Shown here: piece by piece, positions 47,603 through 56,097 of the stretch
Numbering within the stretch: the first letter of the stretch is position 1
Layout: each line of letters starts with the position of its first letter
Source of the DNA: Aquipseudomonas guryensis
Lineage (GTDB): Bacteria; Pseudomonadota; Gammaproteobacteria; Pseudomonadales; Pseudomonadaceae
NCBI RefSeq assembly: GCF_014164785.1
Contig: NZ_JACJFN010000006.1
Coordinates: 99,688 to 163,687, forward strand
Reading direction: 5' to 3'
DNA: 64,000 nt
Made by a program: the position numbers and the translations under genes
The notes under the pieces: model-generated
Seen by the model: the letters and a program-made list of their open reading frames with translations, nothing else
What the model was told of the DNA's origin: nothing
Databases searched by the model: none

Positions 47603-49449
47603 ATCTTCTATTCCTGACTTGTCTGTTCCCCCTGCTCGGCTGGTTTCTGCTGGCCTTCTCCCGTGGCCGCTTCTCCGAGAACCTCTCCGCCCTGATCGGC
47701 GTCGGCTCGGTCGGCCTGTCGGCGCTGACCGCCGCCTGGGTGATCCTGCAGTTCAACCTCAACCCGCCAGCAAATGGCGTGTTCACCCAGGTGTTGTGGC
47801 AGTGGATGAATGTCGCCGGCTTCGCGCCGAGCTTCACCCTGTACCTGGACGGCCTGTCGCTGACCATGCTCGGCGTGGTCACCGGCGTCGGTTTCCTCAT
47901 CCACCTGTTCGCCAGCTGGTACATGCGCGGTGAAGAGGGCTATTCGCGCTTCTTCGCCTACACCAACCTGTTCATCTTCAGCATGCTGCTGCTGGTGCTC
48001 AGCGATAACCTGCTGGTGCTGTACTTCGGCTGGGAAGGCGTGGGGCTGTGTTCCTACCTGCTGATCGGCTTCTACTTCAAGCACACGCCGAACGGCAATG
48101 CAGCGCTGAAGGCCTTCATCGTCACCCGCGTTGGCGACGTGTTCATGGCCATCGGCCTGTTCATCCTGTTCCTGCACCTCGGCACCCTGAATATCCAGGA
48201 GCTGATGGTGCTGGCGCCGCAGAAGTACGTGGCCGGTGACAGCTGGCTGTGGATCGCCACCCTGATGCTGCTTGGCGGCGCAGTGGGTAAATCCGCCCAG
48301 CTGCCGCTGCAGACCTGGCTGGCCGATGCCATGGCCGGTCCGACCCCGGTTTCCGCACTGATCCACGCGGCGACCATGGTCACCGCCGGCGTCTACCTGA
48401 TCGCGCGGACCCACGGTCTGTTCCTGCTGACCCCGGACATCCTCGAGCTGGTCGGCATCGTCGGCGGCGTGACCCTGGTCCTGGCCGGCTTCGCCGCACT
48501 AGTGCAGACCGACATCAAGCGCATCCTCGCCTACTCGACCATGAGCCAGATCGGCTACATGTTCCTCGCCCTTGGCGTGCAGGCCTGGGACGCGGCGATC
48601 TTCCACCTGATGACCCACGCCTTCTTCAAGGCCCTGCTGTTCCTCGCTTCCGGTGCGGTGATCAACGCCTGCCACCATGAGCAGAACATCTTCAAGATGG
48701 GCGGCCTGTGGAAGAAACTGCCGCTGGCCTACGCCAGCTTCATCGTCGGTGGCGCCGCCCTGGCTGCACTGCCGCTGATCACCGCCGGTTTCTACTCGAA
48801 GGACGAGATTCTCTGGGAAGCCTTCGCCAGTGGCCACCAGTGGCTGCTGTACGCCGGCCTGGCCGGTGCCTTCCTGACCTCGATCTACACCTTCCGCCTG
48901 ATCTTCATCGCCTTCCATGGCGAGCAGCAGACCGAGGCCCATGCTGGCCACGGTGTGGCCCACTGGCTGCCGCTGGGTGTGCTGATCGTGCTGTCGACCT
49001 TTATCGGCGCGCTGATCACTCCGCCGCTGGCCGGTGTACTGCCGCAGAGCCTCGGCCATGCCGGTGGCGAGGCCAAGCACAGCCTGGAGATCGCGTCCGG
49101 CGCCATCGCCCTGGCCGGTATCGTCCTGGCTGCACTGCTGTTCCTCGGCAAGCGCAGCTTCGCCACGGCCGTTGCGCAGAGCGGCCCGGGTCGTTTCCTG
49201 TCGGCCTGGTGGTTTGCCGCCTGGGGCTTCGACTGGCTCTACGACAAGCTGTTCGTGCGCCCCTACCTGCTGCTCTGCCGTCTGCTCGGGCGTGACCCGA
49301 TCGACCGCAGCATCAGCCTGATCCCGCGCCTGGCCCGGGGCGGCAACGCCCTGCTGGCTCGCAGCGAGACCGGTCAGGTGCGCTGGTACGCCACGTCTAT
49401 CGCCGGGGGCGCCGTACTGGTGCTCGGCCTGCTGCTGATTCTGAATTAA
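47599..49449 (+). CDS. nuoL: NADH-quinone oxidoreductase subunit L
   Basis: 616-residue antiporter-like subunit at the distal end of the membrane arm, with about 16 helices. The core motifs are WEGVGLCSYLLIGFY, GKSAQLPLQTWLADAMAGPTP and ALIHAATMVTAGVYLI. The long C-terminal lateral helix region follows after about residue 500. It overlaps nuoK. Confidence 0.97.
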   Translation: MNLLFLTCLFPLLGWFLLAFSRGRFSENLSALIGVGSVGLSALTAAWVILQFNLNPPANGVFTQVLWQWMNVAGFAPSFTLYLDGLSLTMLGVVTGVGFLIHLFASWYMRGEEGYSRFFAYTNLFIFSMLLLVLSDNLLVLYFGWEGVGLCSYLLIGFYFKHTPNGNAALKAFIVTRVGDVFMAIGLFILFLHLGTLNIQELMVLAPQKYVAGDSWLWIATLMLLGGAVGKSAQLPLQTWLADAMAGPTPVSALIHAATMVTAGVYLIARTHGLFLLTPDILELVGIVGGVTLVLAGFAALVQTDIKRILAYSTMSQIGYMFLALGVQAWDAAIFHLMTHAFFKALLFLASGAVINACHHEQNIFKMGGLWKKLPLAYASFIVGGAALAALPLITAGFYSKDEILWEAFASGHQWLLYAGLAGAFLTSIYTFRLIFIAFHGEQQTEAHAGHGVAHWLPLGVLIVLSTFIGALITPPLAGVLPQSLGHAGGEAKHSLEIASGAIALAGIVLAALLFLGKRSFATAVAQSGPGRFLSAWWFAAWGFDWLYDKLFVRPYLLLCRLLGRDPIDRSISLIPRLARGGNALLARSETGQVRWYATSIAGGAVLVLGLLLILN

Positions 49450-49464
49450 GGAAATCCAACCGTC

Positions 49465-50994
49465 ATGATTCTGCCCTGGCTAATCCTGATCCCCTTTATC
49501 GGCGGCCTGCTGTGCTGGCAGCTCGAGCGTTTCGGTAACACTCTGCCACGCTGGATCGCCCTGCTGACCATGGGCCTGCTGTTCGGCCTGGGCCTGTGGC
49601 TGTGGGCCACCGGCGACTTCAGCCTTGCTCCCGCACCGGGCGCCGATCCGGTCTGGGCTGCCGAATTCCAGCTGCAGTGGATCGAACGACTCGGCATCAG
49701 CGTGCACCTGGCGCTGGACGGTCTGTCGGTACTGATGATCAGCCTCACCGGCCTGCTCGGTGTACTGTCCGTACTCTGCTCGTGGAACGAGATCCAGAAC
49801 CGCGTCGGCTTCTTCCACCTCAACCTGATGTGGATCCTCGGCGGCGTGGTTGGCGTGTTCCTCGCCGTCGACCTGTTCCTGTTCTTCTTCTTCTGGGAAA
49901 TGATGCTGGTGCCGATGTTCTTCCTCATCGCGCTCTGGGGTCACAGCGGTAGCGACGGCAAGACACGCATCTATGCCGCCACCAAGTTCTTCATCTTCAC
50001 CCAGGCCAGCGGCCTGGTGATGCTGGTGGCGATCCTCGGCCTGGTATTCGTGCACTTCGACCAGACCGGCGTCCTCACCTTCAACTACGCCGACCTGCTG
50101 AAAACCAAGATGGCCGCCGGCACCGAGTACATCCTGATGCTCGGCTTCTTTATCGCCTTCGCGGTGAAGTTTCCGGTGGTGCCGTTCCACTCCTGGCTGC
50201 CGGACGCCCACGCCCAGGCCCCGACCGCTGGTTCCGTGGACCTGGCCGGTATCCTGCTGAAAACCGCCGCCTACGGTCTGATGCGCTTCGCCCTGCCGCT
50301 GTTCCCCAACGCTTCGGCCGAGTTCGCGCCGATCGCCCAGTGGCTCGGCGTGTTCGCCATCATTTACGGCGCCCTGCTGTCGTTCGCCCAGACCGACATC
50401 AAGCGCCTGGTGGCCTTCTCCAGCGTGTCGCACATGGGTTTTGTGCTGATCGCCATCTACTCCGCCAGTGAGATTGCCCTGCAAGGCGCGGTGGTGCAGA
50501 TGATGGCCCACGGTCTGTCCGCTGCGGCACTGTTCATCCTCTGCGGCCAGCTTTACGAGCGCCTGCACACTCGTGACATGCGCGAGATGGGCGGGATCTG
50601 GGCACGCATGCCCTGGCTGCCAGCCGTGAGCCTGTTCTTTGCCGCTGCCGCCCTGGGCCTGCCGGGCACCGGCAACTTCGTCGGTGAGTTCCTGATCCTG
50701 GTCGGCAGCTTCCAGAGCGCGCCGTGGGTCACCGTGCTGGCCGCGACCGGCCTGGTGTTCGGCTCGGTCTACTCGCTGATCATGATTCATCGCGCCTACT
50801 TCGGCCCGGCCAAGGCGGACACCACTCTGCCCGGCCTGAAACCGCGCGAACTGAGCATGGTGCTGGGCCTGGCCGTGCTGCTGATCCTGCTGGGCGTCTA
50901 CCCGCAACCGGTGCTCGACACCTCGGCCGCCAGCATGCAAGGCGTGCAGCAGTGGCTGGGTAGCGCTCTCAATCAACCTGTTTTGGCCCGGTAA
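49465..50994 (+). CDS. nuoM: NADH-quinone oxidoreductase subunit M
   Basis: 509-residue antiporter-like proton-pumping subunit with about 14 helices. The conserved parts are FFFWEMMLVPMFFLI, KFPVVPFHSWLPDAHAQAPT and HGLSAAALFILCG. AAGGAAAT lies before the ATG at 49465. Confidence 0.97.
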   Translation: MILPWLILIPFIGGLLCWQLERFGNTLPRWIALLTMGLLFGLGLWLWATGDFSLAPAPGADPVWAAEFQLQWIERLGISVHLALDGLSVLMISLTGLLGVLSVLCSWNEIQNRVGFFHLNLMWILGGVVGVFLAVDLFLFFFFWEMMLVPMFFLIALWGHSGSDGKTRIYAATKFFIFTQASGLVMLVAILGLVFVHFDQTGVLTFNYADLLKTKMAAGTEYILMLGFFIAFAVKFPVVPFHSWLPDAHAQAPTAGSVDLAGILLKTAAYGLMRFALPLFPNASAEFAPIAQWLGVFAIIYGALLSFAQTDIKRLVAFSSVSHMGFVLIAIYSASEIALQGAVVQMMAHGLSAAALFILCGQLYERLHTRDMREMGGIWARMPWLPAVSLFFAAAALGLPGTGNFVGEFLILVGSFQSAPWVTVLAATGLVFGSVYSLIMIHRAYFGPAKADTTLPGLKPRELSMVLGLAVLLILLGVYPQPVLDTSAASMQGVQQWLGSALNQPVLAR

Positions 50995-51017
50995 GCTGCT
51001 TAATGGAAAGTCATGCT

Positions 51018-52493
51018 ATGCAACTGACGACTCAACATTTCATCGCGCTGCTGCCGCTGCTGATCACCAGTGCCACTGCGGTGCTGGTGATGCTGGCCAT
51101 CGCCTGGAAACGTAACCATGCGATGACCTTCGGCCTGTCGGTGCTGGGCCTCAACCTGGCCCTGCTGTCGCTGATTCCGGCCCTGGGCGTAACGCCCATC
51201 GAAGTTACCCCGCTACTGCTGGTAGACAAGTTCGCCTGCTACTACATGGCCCTGGTGCTGGCTTCGACCCTGGCCTGCGTGACGCTGATCCACGCCTATC
51301 TGGGCGGTGAGTCGGGCAAGGGCTATCCGGGCAACCGTGAAGAGCTGTATCTGCTGATGCTGCTGTCCGCCGCCGGCGGCCTGGTACTGGTCAGCGCGCA
51401 GCACCTGGCTGGTCTGTTCATCGGCCTGGAACTGCTGTCGGTGCCGACCTACGGCATGATCGCCTACGCCTTCTTCAACAAGCGTTCGCTGGAAGCCGGC
51501 ATCAAGTACATGGTGCTGTCGGCCGCCGGTTCGGCCTTCCTGCTGTTCGGCATGGCCCTGCTCTACGCCGAGTCCGGCAGCCTGAGCTTCGCCGGCATCG
51601 GCGCCAAGCTGGCTGCTGACGGCCTGCCGAGCCTGCTGGCGCAGATCGGCCTCGGCATGATGCTGATCGGCCTGGCCTTCAAGCTGTCGCTGGTGCCCTT
51701 CCACTTGTGGACCCCGGACGTCTACGAAGGCGCGCCGGCACCGGTGGCTGCCTTCCTGGCAACCGCCAGCAAGGTCGCGGTGTTCGCCGTGCTGCTGCGT
51801 CTGTATCAGATCTCGCCGGTTACCGCCGGTGGCTGGCTGACCGAGCTGCTGACGGTTATCGCAATCGCCTCGATCCTCTTCGGTAACCTGCTGGCCCTGC
51901 TGCAGAACAACCTCAAGCGCCTGCTCGGTTATTCCTCCATCGCCCACTTCGGCTACCTGTTGGTGGCGCTGATCGCCAGCAAGGGCCTGGCCGTGGAAGC
52001 GGTCGGCGTGTACCTGGCCACCTACGTGCTGACCAGCCTCGGTGCGTTCGGCGTTATCACCCTGATGTCGACGCCCTACAGCGGCCGCGATGCCGATGCC
52101 CTGTACGAGTACCGCGGCCTGTTCTGGCGCCGGCCATACCTGACTGCCGTGTTGACCGTGATGATGCTGTCGCTGGCCGGCATCCCGCTGACCGCCGGCT
52201 TTATCGGCAAGTTCTACGTGGTCGCCGCCGGCGTGCAAGCGCAGCAGTGGTGGCTGCTCGGCGCACTGGTGCTGGGTAGCGCGATTGGCGTGTTCTACTA
52301 CCTGCGCGTCATGGTCACCCTGTTCATGGTCGAGCCCAACTTGCGCCGCCACGATGCGGAGCTGCACTGGGCGCAACGTGCCGGCGGCATGATGCTGCTG
52401 TTCGTCGCTCTACTGGCGTTCTTCCTCGGCGTCTATCCGCAGCCGCTGCTGGAGCTGGTGCAACAGGCGGGCCTGGTGGCTATCGCCCAGTGA
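51018..52493 (+). CDS. nuoN: NADH-quinone oxidoreductase subunit N
   Basis: 491-residue antiporter-like subunit, the last gene of the operon. Characteristic parts are GLELLSVPTYGMIAYAF, KLSLVPFHLWTPDVYEGAP and LLGYSSIAHFGYLLVAL. Two ATGs are possible (51003 and 51018). The second is preferred because it aligns with the M-x-x-TTQHFIALLPLL start of other Pseudomonas NuoN and has GGAAAG upstream. A strong terminator follows 19 bases after the stop. Confidence 0.96.
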   Translation: MQLTTQHFIALLPLLITSATAVLVMLAIAWKRNHAMTFGLSVLGLNLALLSLIPALGVTPIEVTPLLLVDKFACYYMALVLASTLACVTLIHAYLGGESGKGYPGNREELYLLMLLSAAGGLVLVSAQHLAGLFIGLELLSVPTYGMIAYAFFNKRSLEAGIKYMVLSAAGSAFLLFGMALLYAESGSLSFAGIGAKLAADGLPSLLAQIGLGMMLIGLAFKLSLVPFHLWTPDVYEGAPAPVAAFLATASKVAVFAVLLRLYQISPVTAGGWLTELLTVIAIASILFGNLLALLQNNLKRLLGYSSIAHFGYLLVALIASKGLAVEAVGVYLATYVLTSLGAFGVITLMSTPYSGRDADALYEYRGLFWRRPYLTAVLTVMMLSLAGIPLTAGFIGKFYVVAAGVQAQQWWLLGALVLGSAIGVFYYLRVMVTLFMVEPNLRRHDAELHWAQRAGGMMLLFVALLAFFLGVYPQPLLELVQQAGLVAIAQ

Positions 52494-52512
52494 GGCGTTA
52501 ATCGCGACGAAG

Positions 52513-52537
52513 AACCCGGCCAAGGCCGGGTTTTTTG
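52513..52537 (+). terminator. terminator of the nuo operon
   Basis: AACCCGGCC and GGCCGGGTT pair around a short AA loop and are followed by TTTTTTG. It is placed directly after nuoN. Confidence 0.92.
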
Positions 52538-52586
52538 TTTCTGTGAAAAGGCCAACATGGGCTGAAGCAGCCCCCACAGAGTGCGC

Positions 52587-52644
52587 CTTGTAGCCGGGTG
52601 AAATCAGGGAGCGTGCATTCTCCGGATTTCATTCGGGCTACAAG
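52587..52644. repeat. REP-like imperfect palindrome
   Basis: CTTGTAGCCGGGTGAAAT and ATTTCATTCGGGCTACAAG face each other across about 20 bases with a few mismatches. The GTAGCCCGGATGAAATCC-type core resembles dispersed intergenic palindromes found in many Pseudomonas genomes. Only one copy is seen in this window. Confidence 0.55.
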
Positions 52645-52671
52645 AGCTCGCGCTCACACAGCACACAGAAT

Positions 52672-52698
52672 GAAAAAGGCGCCCTGCGGCGCCCTTTT
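52672..52698 (-). terminator. terminator of the sCache chemoreceptor gene
   Basis: On the minus strand AAAGGGCGCC and GGGCGCCTTTTT pair around a short loop, with a T-run at forward 52673-52677. It lies 16 bases after the chemoreceptor stop codon. Confidence 0.8.
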
Positions 52699-52713
52699 AC
52701 TCACAGCGGCGAC

Positions 52714-54399
52714 TCAGATCCGGAACTGCCGCACCAAGGTGCCCAGGCGCTCGCCCAGCCCCGCAAGGTTGCGCGAGGTCTCGGCACCATGGCGGGTTTC
52801 CTCGGCCACGCTGTCCACCGCCACGGCGATCTGGTGCACGCTGCGGTTGATCTCTTCGGCGACTGCCGTCTGCTCTTCGGCGGCACTAGCAATCTGCGCG
52901 TTCATCGCATTGATGGTACCGATCAGTTGGGCAATCGCATCCAGCGAAGCACCGGCCTGGTTGGCCTGCTCGCTGGTAGCGTCACCAGCATCGCTGGAAC
53001 GGCGCATGGCCGTGACCGCATCCCGGGTTCCGCCCTGCAGGCGATCGATCATGCCCTGGATTTCCTGGGTGCTCTGCTGGGTACGGCTGGCCAGGGCGCG
53101 TACCTCGTCGGCGACCACGGCAAAACCACGCCCGGCCTCACCGGCACGCGCCGCCTCGATGGCGGCGTTGAGCGCGAGCAGGTTGGTCTGCTCGGCGATG
53201 GAGCGAATCACATCGAGCACGCTGACAATCGACTGCACATCCTGCTGCAGGGTGTCGAGGGACAGGCCACTGCTGCGGATATCATCTACAAGGGCATGGA
53301 TACGCTGGATGCTGCCATCCACCACGCGCTTGGCCGCCTGGCCTTCACCGTCGGTCTGCTGCGCCGCCTCGGCCGCGCCCTGGGCGCTGCGCGCGACTTC
53401 ATGGGCGGCAGCAGACATTTCGTTGATCGCCGTCGCCACCTGATCGGTCTCATGGCGCTGGCGCTCCATGGCCTGCTCCGAGCGCTGCGCCTGGGTCGCG
53501 ACCTCGCCGACCAGCACCGTCAGCTGGCCAGTCATCTCGGCGATCTGCCGTACCAGGCTGTGGATCTTCTCGACAAAACGGTTGAACGAGCCCGCCAGTT
53601 CACCCAGCTCATCCTGGCTGGTAACCGGCAGACGGCGAGTCAGATCGCCCTCGCCTGCGGCGATGTCGTCGAGGTTGGCTTTGATGAGTTGCAGCGGACG
53701 CAGGAACGCATTGCTCAAGGCCAGGCCGATAACGCCGAACAGCACCAGCATGACCAGGGCGATCACCAGGATGCTGGTGAGGATGGTGCCGACACGCTCG
53801 TCGATAGCCGCCTCCACCTCAGCCACTTGTGCCTCGACGCCATCCAGATTGACCGCCGTGCCCAGGGCCAGATCCCACTTGGGCAGGTAATAGCTGTAGG
53901 CCAGTTTAGGTACCAGCACGCTGTCATCGGTCGGCAATGGCGAGCTGTACTCGACGTAGTTGGAACCGTCCTTGGCCACCCGCACCAGCTCGCGGTTGAC
54001 GTAGACGCCGTTGGGGTCCTTGCGATCAGACAGGTTCTTGCCGACATCCACCGGGCTGGCGCCGCGGAACAGGCGCACCACCTGCGAGTCGTGACCGAAG
54101 AAGTAACCATCCTTGCCGTATTTGATCTGCGCCAGAATGGCGATCGCCTGCTCGCGGCTGGCCATATCGCCCTGACTGGCCGCGTCATACAGGCTCTGCA
54201 CCGAACCCAGGGCAATCTGCATGTAGTGCTGCAGTTCCTGGCGGCTCTCCAACATCAGACGCTCGCGCGTTTCCCTGACTTCATCCTCTGCTAAACCCAG
54301 CAGGATCTTGGCCGCCGCACCGCTGAGGACCACAGCGAACAGAATGACCGGCAGCAAGGCCAGCAGCAGAACTTTGCTTTTCAGGGTAAGACGCATCAT
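52714..54399 (-). CDS. methyl-accepting chemotaxis protein with sCache domain (CtpM-like)
   Basis: 561-residue chemoreceptor. TM1 is at about 8-30, followed by an sCache_2-type periplasmic sensor (about 35-190; KYGKDGYFFGHD is its hallmark), TM2, a HAMP domain (RPLQLIKANLDDIAAGEGDL), and the methyl-accepting signalling domain with the hairpin tip containing EAARAGEAGRGFAVVA. It ends in RQFRI, with no CheR-binding pentapeptide. In PAO1 the equivalent position between nuoN and the transporter is PA2652 (CtpM), a malate receptor, so an organic-acid ligand is plausible here but unproved. ATG 54399 has AAGAGGA before it; the adjacent ATG (54396) is possible. A sigma-28 promoter is upstream. Confidence 0.92.
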   Translation of the reverse strand: MMRLTLKSKVLLLALLPVILFAVVLSGAAAKILLGLAEDEVRETRERLMLESRQELQHYMQIALGSVQSLYDAASQGDMASREQAIAILAQIKYGKDGYFFGHDSQVVRLFRGASPVDVGKNLSDRKDPNGVYVNRELVRVAKDGSNYVEYSSPLPTDDSVLVPKLAYSYYLPKWDLALGTAVNLDGVEAQVAEVEAAIDERVGTILTSILVIALVMLVLFGVIGLALSNAFLRPLQLIKANLDDIAAGEGDLTRRLPVTSQDELGELAGSFNRFVEKIHSLVRQIAEMTGQLTVLVGEVATQAQRSEQAMERQRHETDQVATAINEMSAAAHEVARSAQGAAEAAQQTDGEGQAAKRVVDGSIQRIHALVDDIRSSGLSLDTLQQDVQSIVSVLDVIRSIAEQTNLLALNAAIEAARAGEAGRGFAVVADEVRALASRTQQSTQEIQGMIDRLQGGTRDAVTAMRRSSDAGDATSEQANQAGASLDAIAQLIGTINAMNAQIASAAEEQTAVAEEINRSVHQIAVAVDSVAEETRHGAETSRNLAGLGERLGTLVRQFRI

Positions 54400-54430
54400 C
54401 CATTCCTCTTGTTTGAACCGTCCGAATGCA

Positions 54431-54462
54431 AAACGGGGCTGCCGACTTATCGGCAACCCCGT
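54431..54462 (-). terminator. hairpin terminating the transporter gene
   Basis: On the minus strand ACGGGGTTGCCGA and TCGGCAGCCCCGT pair over 13 bases with one mismatch and a TAAG loop, followed by TTTTGC. It lies about 60 bases after the transporter stop and also contains the -10 element of the chemoreceptor promoter. Confidence 0.65.
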
Positions 54463-54473
54463 CGATAACTTGT
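54447..54473 (-). promoter_or_regulatory. sigma-28 (FliA) promoter of the sCache chemoreceptor
   Basis: Read on the minus strand, ACAAGTTA (-35 type, 54473-54466) and GCCGATAA (-10, 54454-54447) are separated by 11 bases. The consensus is TAAAGTTT-N11-GCCGATAA, so the -10 is perfect. The start would lie about 40 bases before the ATG at 54399. Chemoreceptor genes are frequent FliA targets. Confidence 0.72.
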
Positions 54474-54520
54474 GCGACCAGTCGGTCAGCACAGTCTAGC
54501 CGGCAATGGCTTTTCTTCCT

Positions 54521-55840
54521 TTACAGCACCATCGCCGCGACCCAGCCGAATACCAGCAGCGGCAGGTTGTAATGCAGGAAGGTCGGCACCACGCTGTCCC
54601 AGATGTGGTTGTGCTGACCGTCGACATTCAGCCCGGAGGTCGGCCCGAGGGTCGAGTCGGAAGCTGGCGAGCCGGCATCGCCCAGGGCACCGGCGGTGCC
54701 GATGATGCTGACGATGGCCAGCGGACTGAAGCCCAGCTGCACGCCCAGCGGCACGAAGATCGCCGCAATGATCGGTACGGTGGAGAAGGACGAGCCAATA
54801 CCCATGGTCACCAACAGACCAACCAGCAGCATCAGCAATGCACCGATGGCCTTGCTATTGCCGATCCAGGCCGTCGAGGCATCGACCAGGGTCTTCACAT
54901 CACCGGTGGCGTTCATCACCTCGGCAAAGCCCTGGGCGGCAATCATGATGAAGCCGATCATGGCCATCATCTTCATGCCTTCGGTGAACAGGTCGTCCGC
55001 TTCCTTCCAACGCACCACGCCGGACACCGAGAAAATCACGAAGCCGACCAGCGCCCCGACAATCATCGAGTCCAGCCACAGCTGCACGACAAAGGCCGCC
55101 GCCACGGCCACTGCGGCCACCAGCAGGCTCAGCGGGTTATAGGTGACGCTGACCTGCTCGGCCTGTTCGATCTTCTCCAGGTCGTAGATGCGCTTCTTGC
55201 GATAGCTGAAGAACACCGCGATCAGCAGCCCCACCAGCATGCCGATAGCCGGGATCAGCATGGCCTCAGTGACGTTGACGCCGACCACGTCCACACCGCC
55301 CTTGACCACGTTGGCCAGCAGGATGTCGTTGAGGAAAATGCTACCGAAACCCACCGGCAGGAACATGTAGGGCGTGATGAGGCCGAAGGTGATCACGCAG
55401 GCGATCAGTCGGCGGTCGATCTGCAATTTGGTTAGCACATACAGCAGCGGCGGAACCAGCAGCGGGATGAAGGCGATGTGGATCGGCAGGATGTTCTGCG
55501 ACGACACCGATACCGCCAGCAGCAGGCCGATCAGCAGCCACTTGACCTCGCTGGAACCCTTCGCCTCATTACGCCCGACCAGGGCCAAGGCCTTGTCGGC
55601 CAGGGCATGGGCCAGACCGGACTTGGCAATCGCCACGGCGAACGCACCCAGCAAGGCATACGACAGCGCCACCGTGGCACCCGCGCCCAGGCCCTTGTTG
55701 AAGGCCGCCAGCGAACCCTCCACGCCCAGACCACCTAACAGGCCACCGGCCAGGGCGCCAACGATCAGGGCCACCACGACATGTACGCGGCACAGGCTGA
55801 GGACCAGCATGATGCCGACTGCGGCAACGACTGCGTTCAT
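54521..55840 (-). CDS. NhaC/YuiF-type transporter (Na+/H+ antiporter family)
   Basis: 439-residue membrane protein with about 11-12 helices. It belongs to the Na+/H+ antiporter family of the NhaC/YuiF type (NVDGQHNHIWDSVVPTFLHYN at the C-terminus, GTAGALGDAGSPASDSTLGPTSG near residue 385). YuiF relatives are predicted histidine transporters; direct evidence for that is thin. It sits between two chemoreceptor genes, in the same order as PA2652-PA2653-PA2654 of PAO1 (recalled). It is divergent from the dCache receptor; the ATG at 55840 follows a GGGAGTGAG site. Confidence 0.85.
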   Translation of the reverse strand: MNAVVAAVGIMLVLSLCRVHVVVALIVGALAGGLLGGLGVEGSLAAFNKGLGAGATVALSYALLGAFAVAIAKSGLAHALADKALALVGRNEAKGSSEVKWLLIGLLLAVSVSSQNILPIHIAFIPLLVPPLLYVLTKLQIDRRLIACVITFGLITPYMFLPVGFGSIFLNDILLANVVKGGVDVVGVNVTEAMLIPAIGMLVGLLIAVFFSYRKKRIYDLEKIEQAEQVSVTYNPLSLLVAAVAVAAAFVVQLWLDSMIVGALVGFVIFSVSGVVRWKEADDLFTEGMKMMAMIGFIMIAAQGFAEVMNATGDVKTLVDASTAWIGNSKAIGALLMLLVGLLVTMGIGSSFSTVPIIAAIFVPLGVQLGFSPLAIVSIIGTAGALGDAGSPASDSTLGPTSGLNVDGQHNHIWDSVVPTFLHYNLPLLVFGWVAAMVL

Positions 55841-56035
55841 GACTCACTCCCATCAGGATAAGAAATATCGAGCAGCAGAGCCCGACAAAAAAGCGCAGCA
55901 CTCTGCCCGATGGGTCAGCTTCTGTCAAAACTAAAGACGTGCAGGATACTGAGCAAACTGTGCATAATTCTTGCCTTGGATTTCAGCTGCTCCCCCTGAA
56001 TGCTCATGTGGCTCTGTATTTCGCTAGCGCAAGCA

Positions 56036-56062
56036 TCAAGTCTGCTCTGCGCGCACCGATAC
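56036..56062 (+). promoter_or_regulatory. sigma-28 (FliA) promoter of the dCache chemoreceptor
   Basis: TCAAGTCT (56036-56043) and ACCGATAC (56055-56062) are separated by 11 bases, close to the FliA consensus TAAAGTTT-N11-GCCGATAA. It is 36 bases upstream of the start codon at 56098. Confidence 0.68.
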
Positions 56063-56097
56063 AGAGCTTGTAGTCTGAACTGATAAGGACCCTGCCG

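Noticed and set aside
51003..51017. Earlier ATG for nuoN
   Set aside because: The five extra residues are not shared by other NuoN proteins, and GGAAAG sits inside this stretch in the right place for the ATG at 51018.
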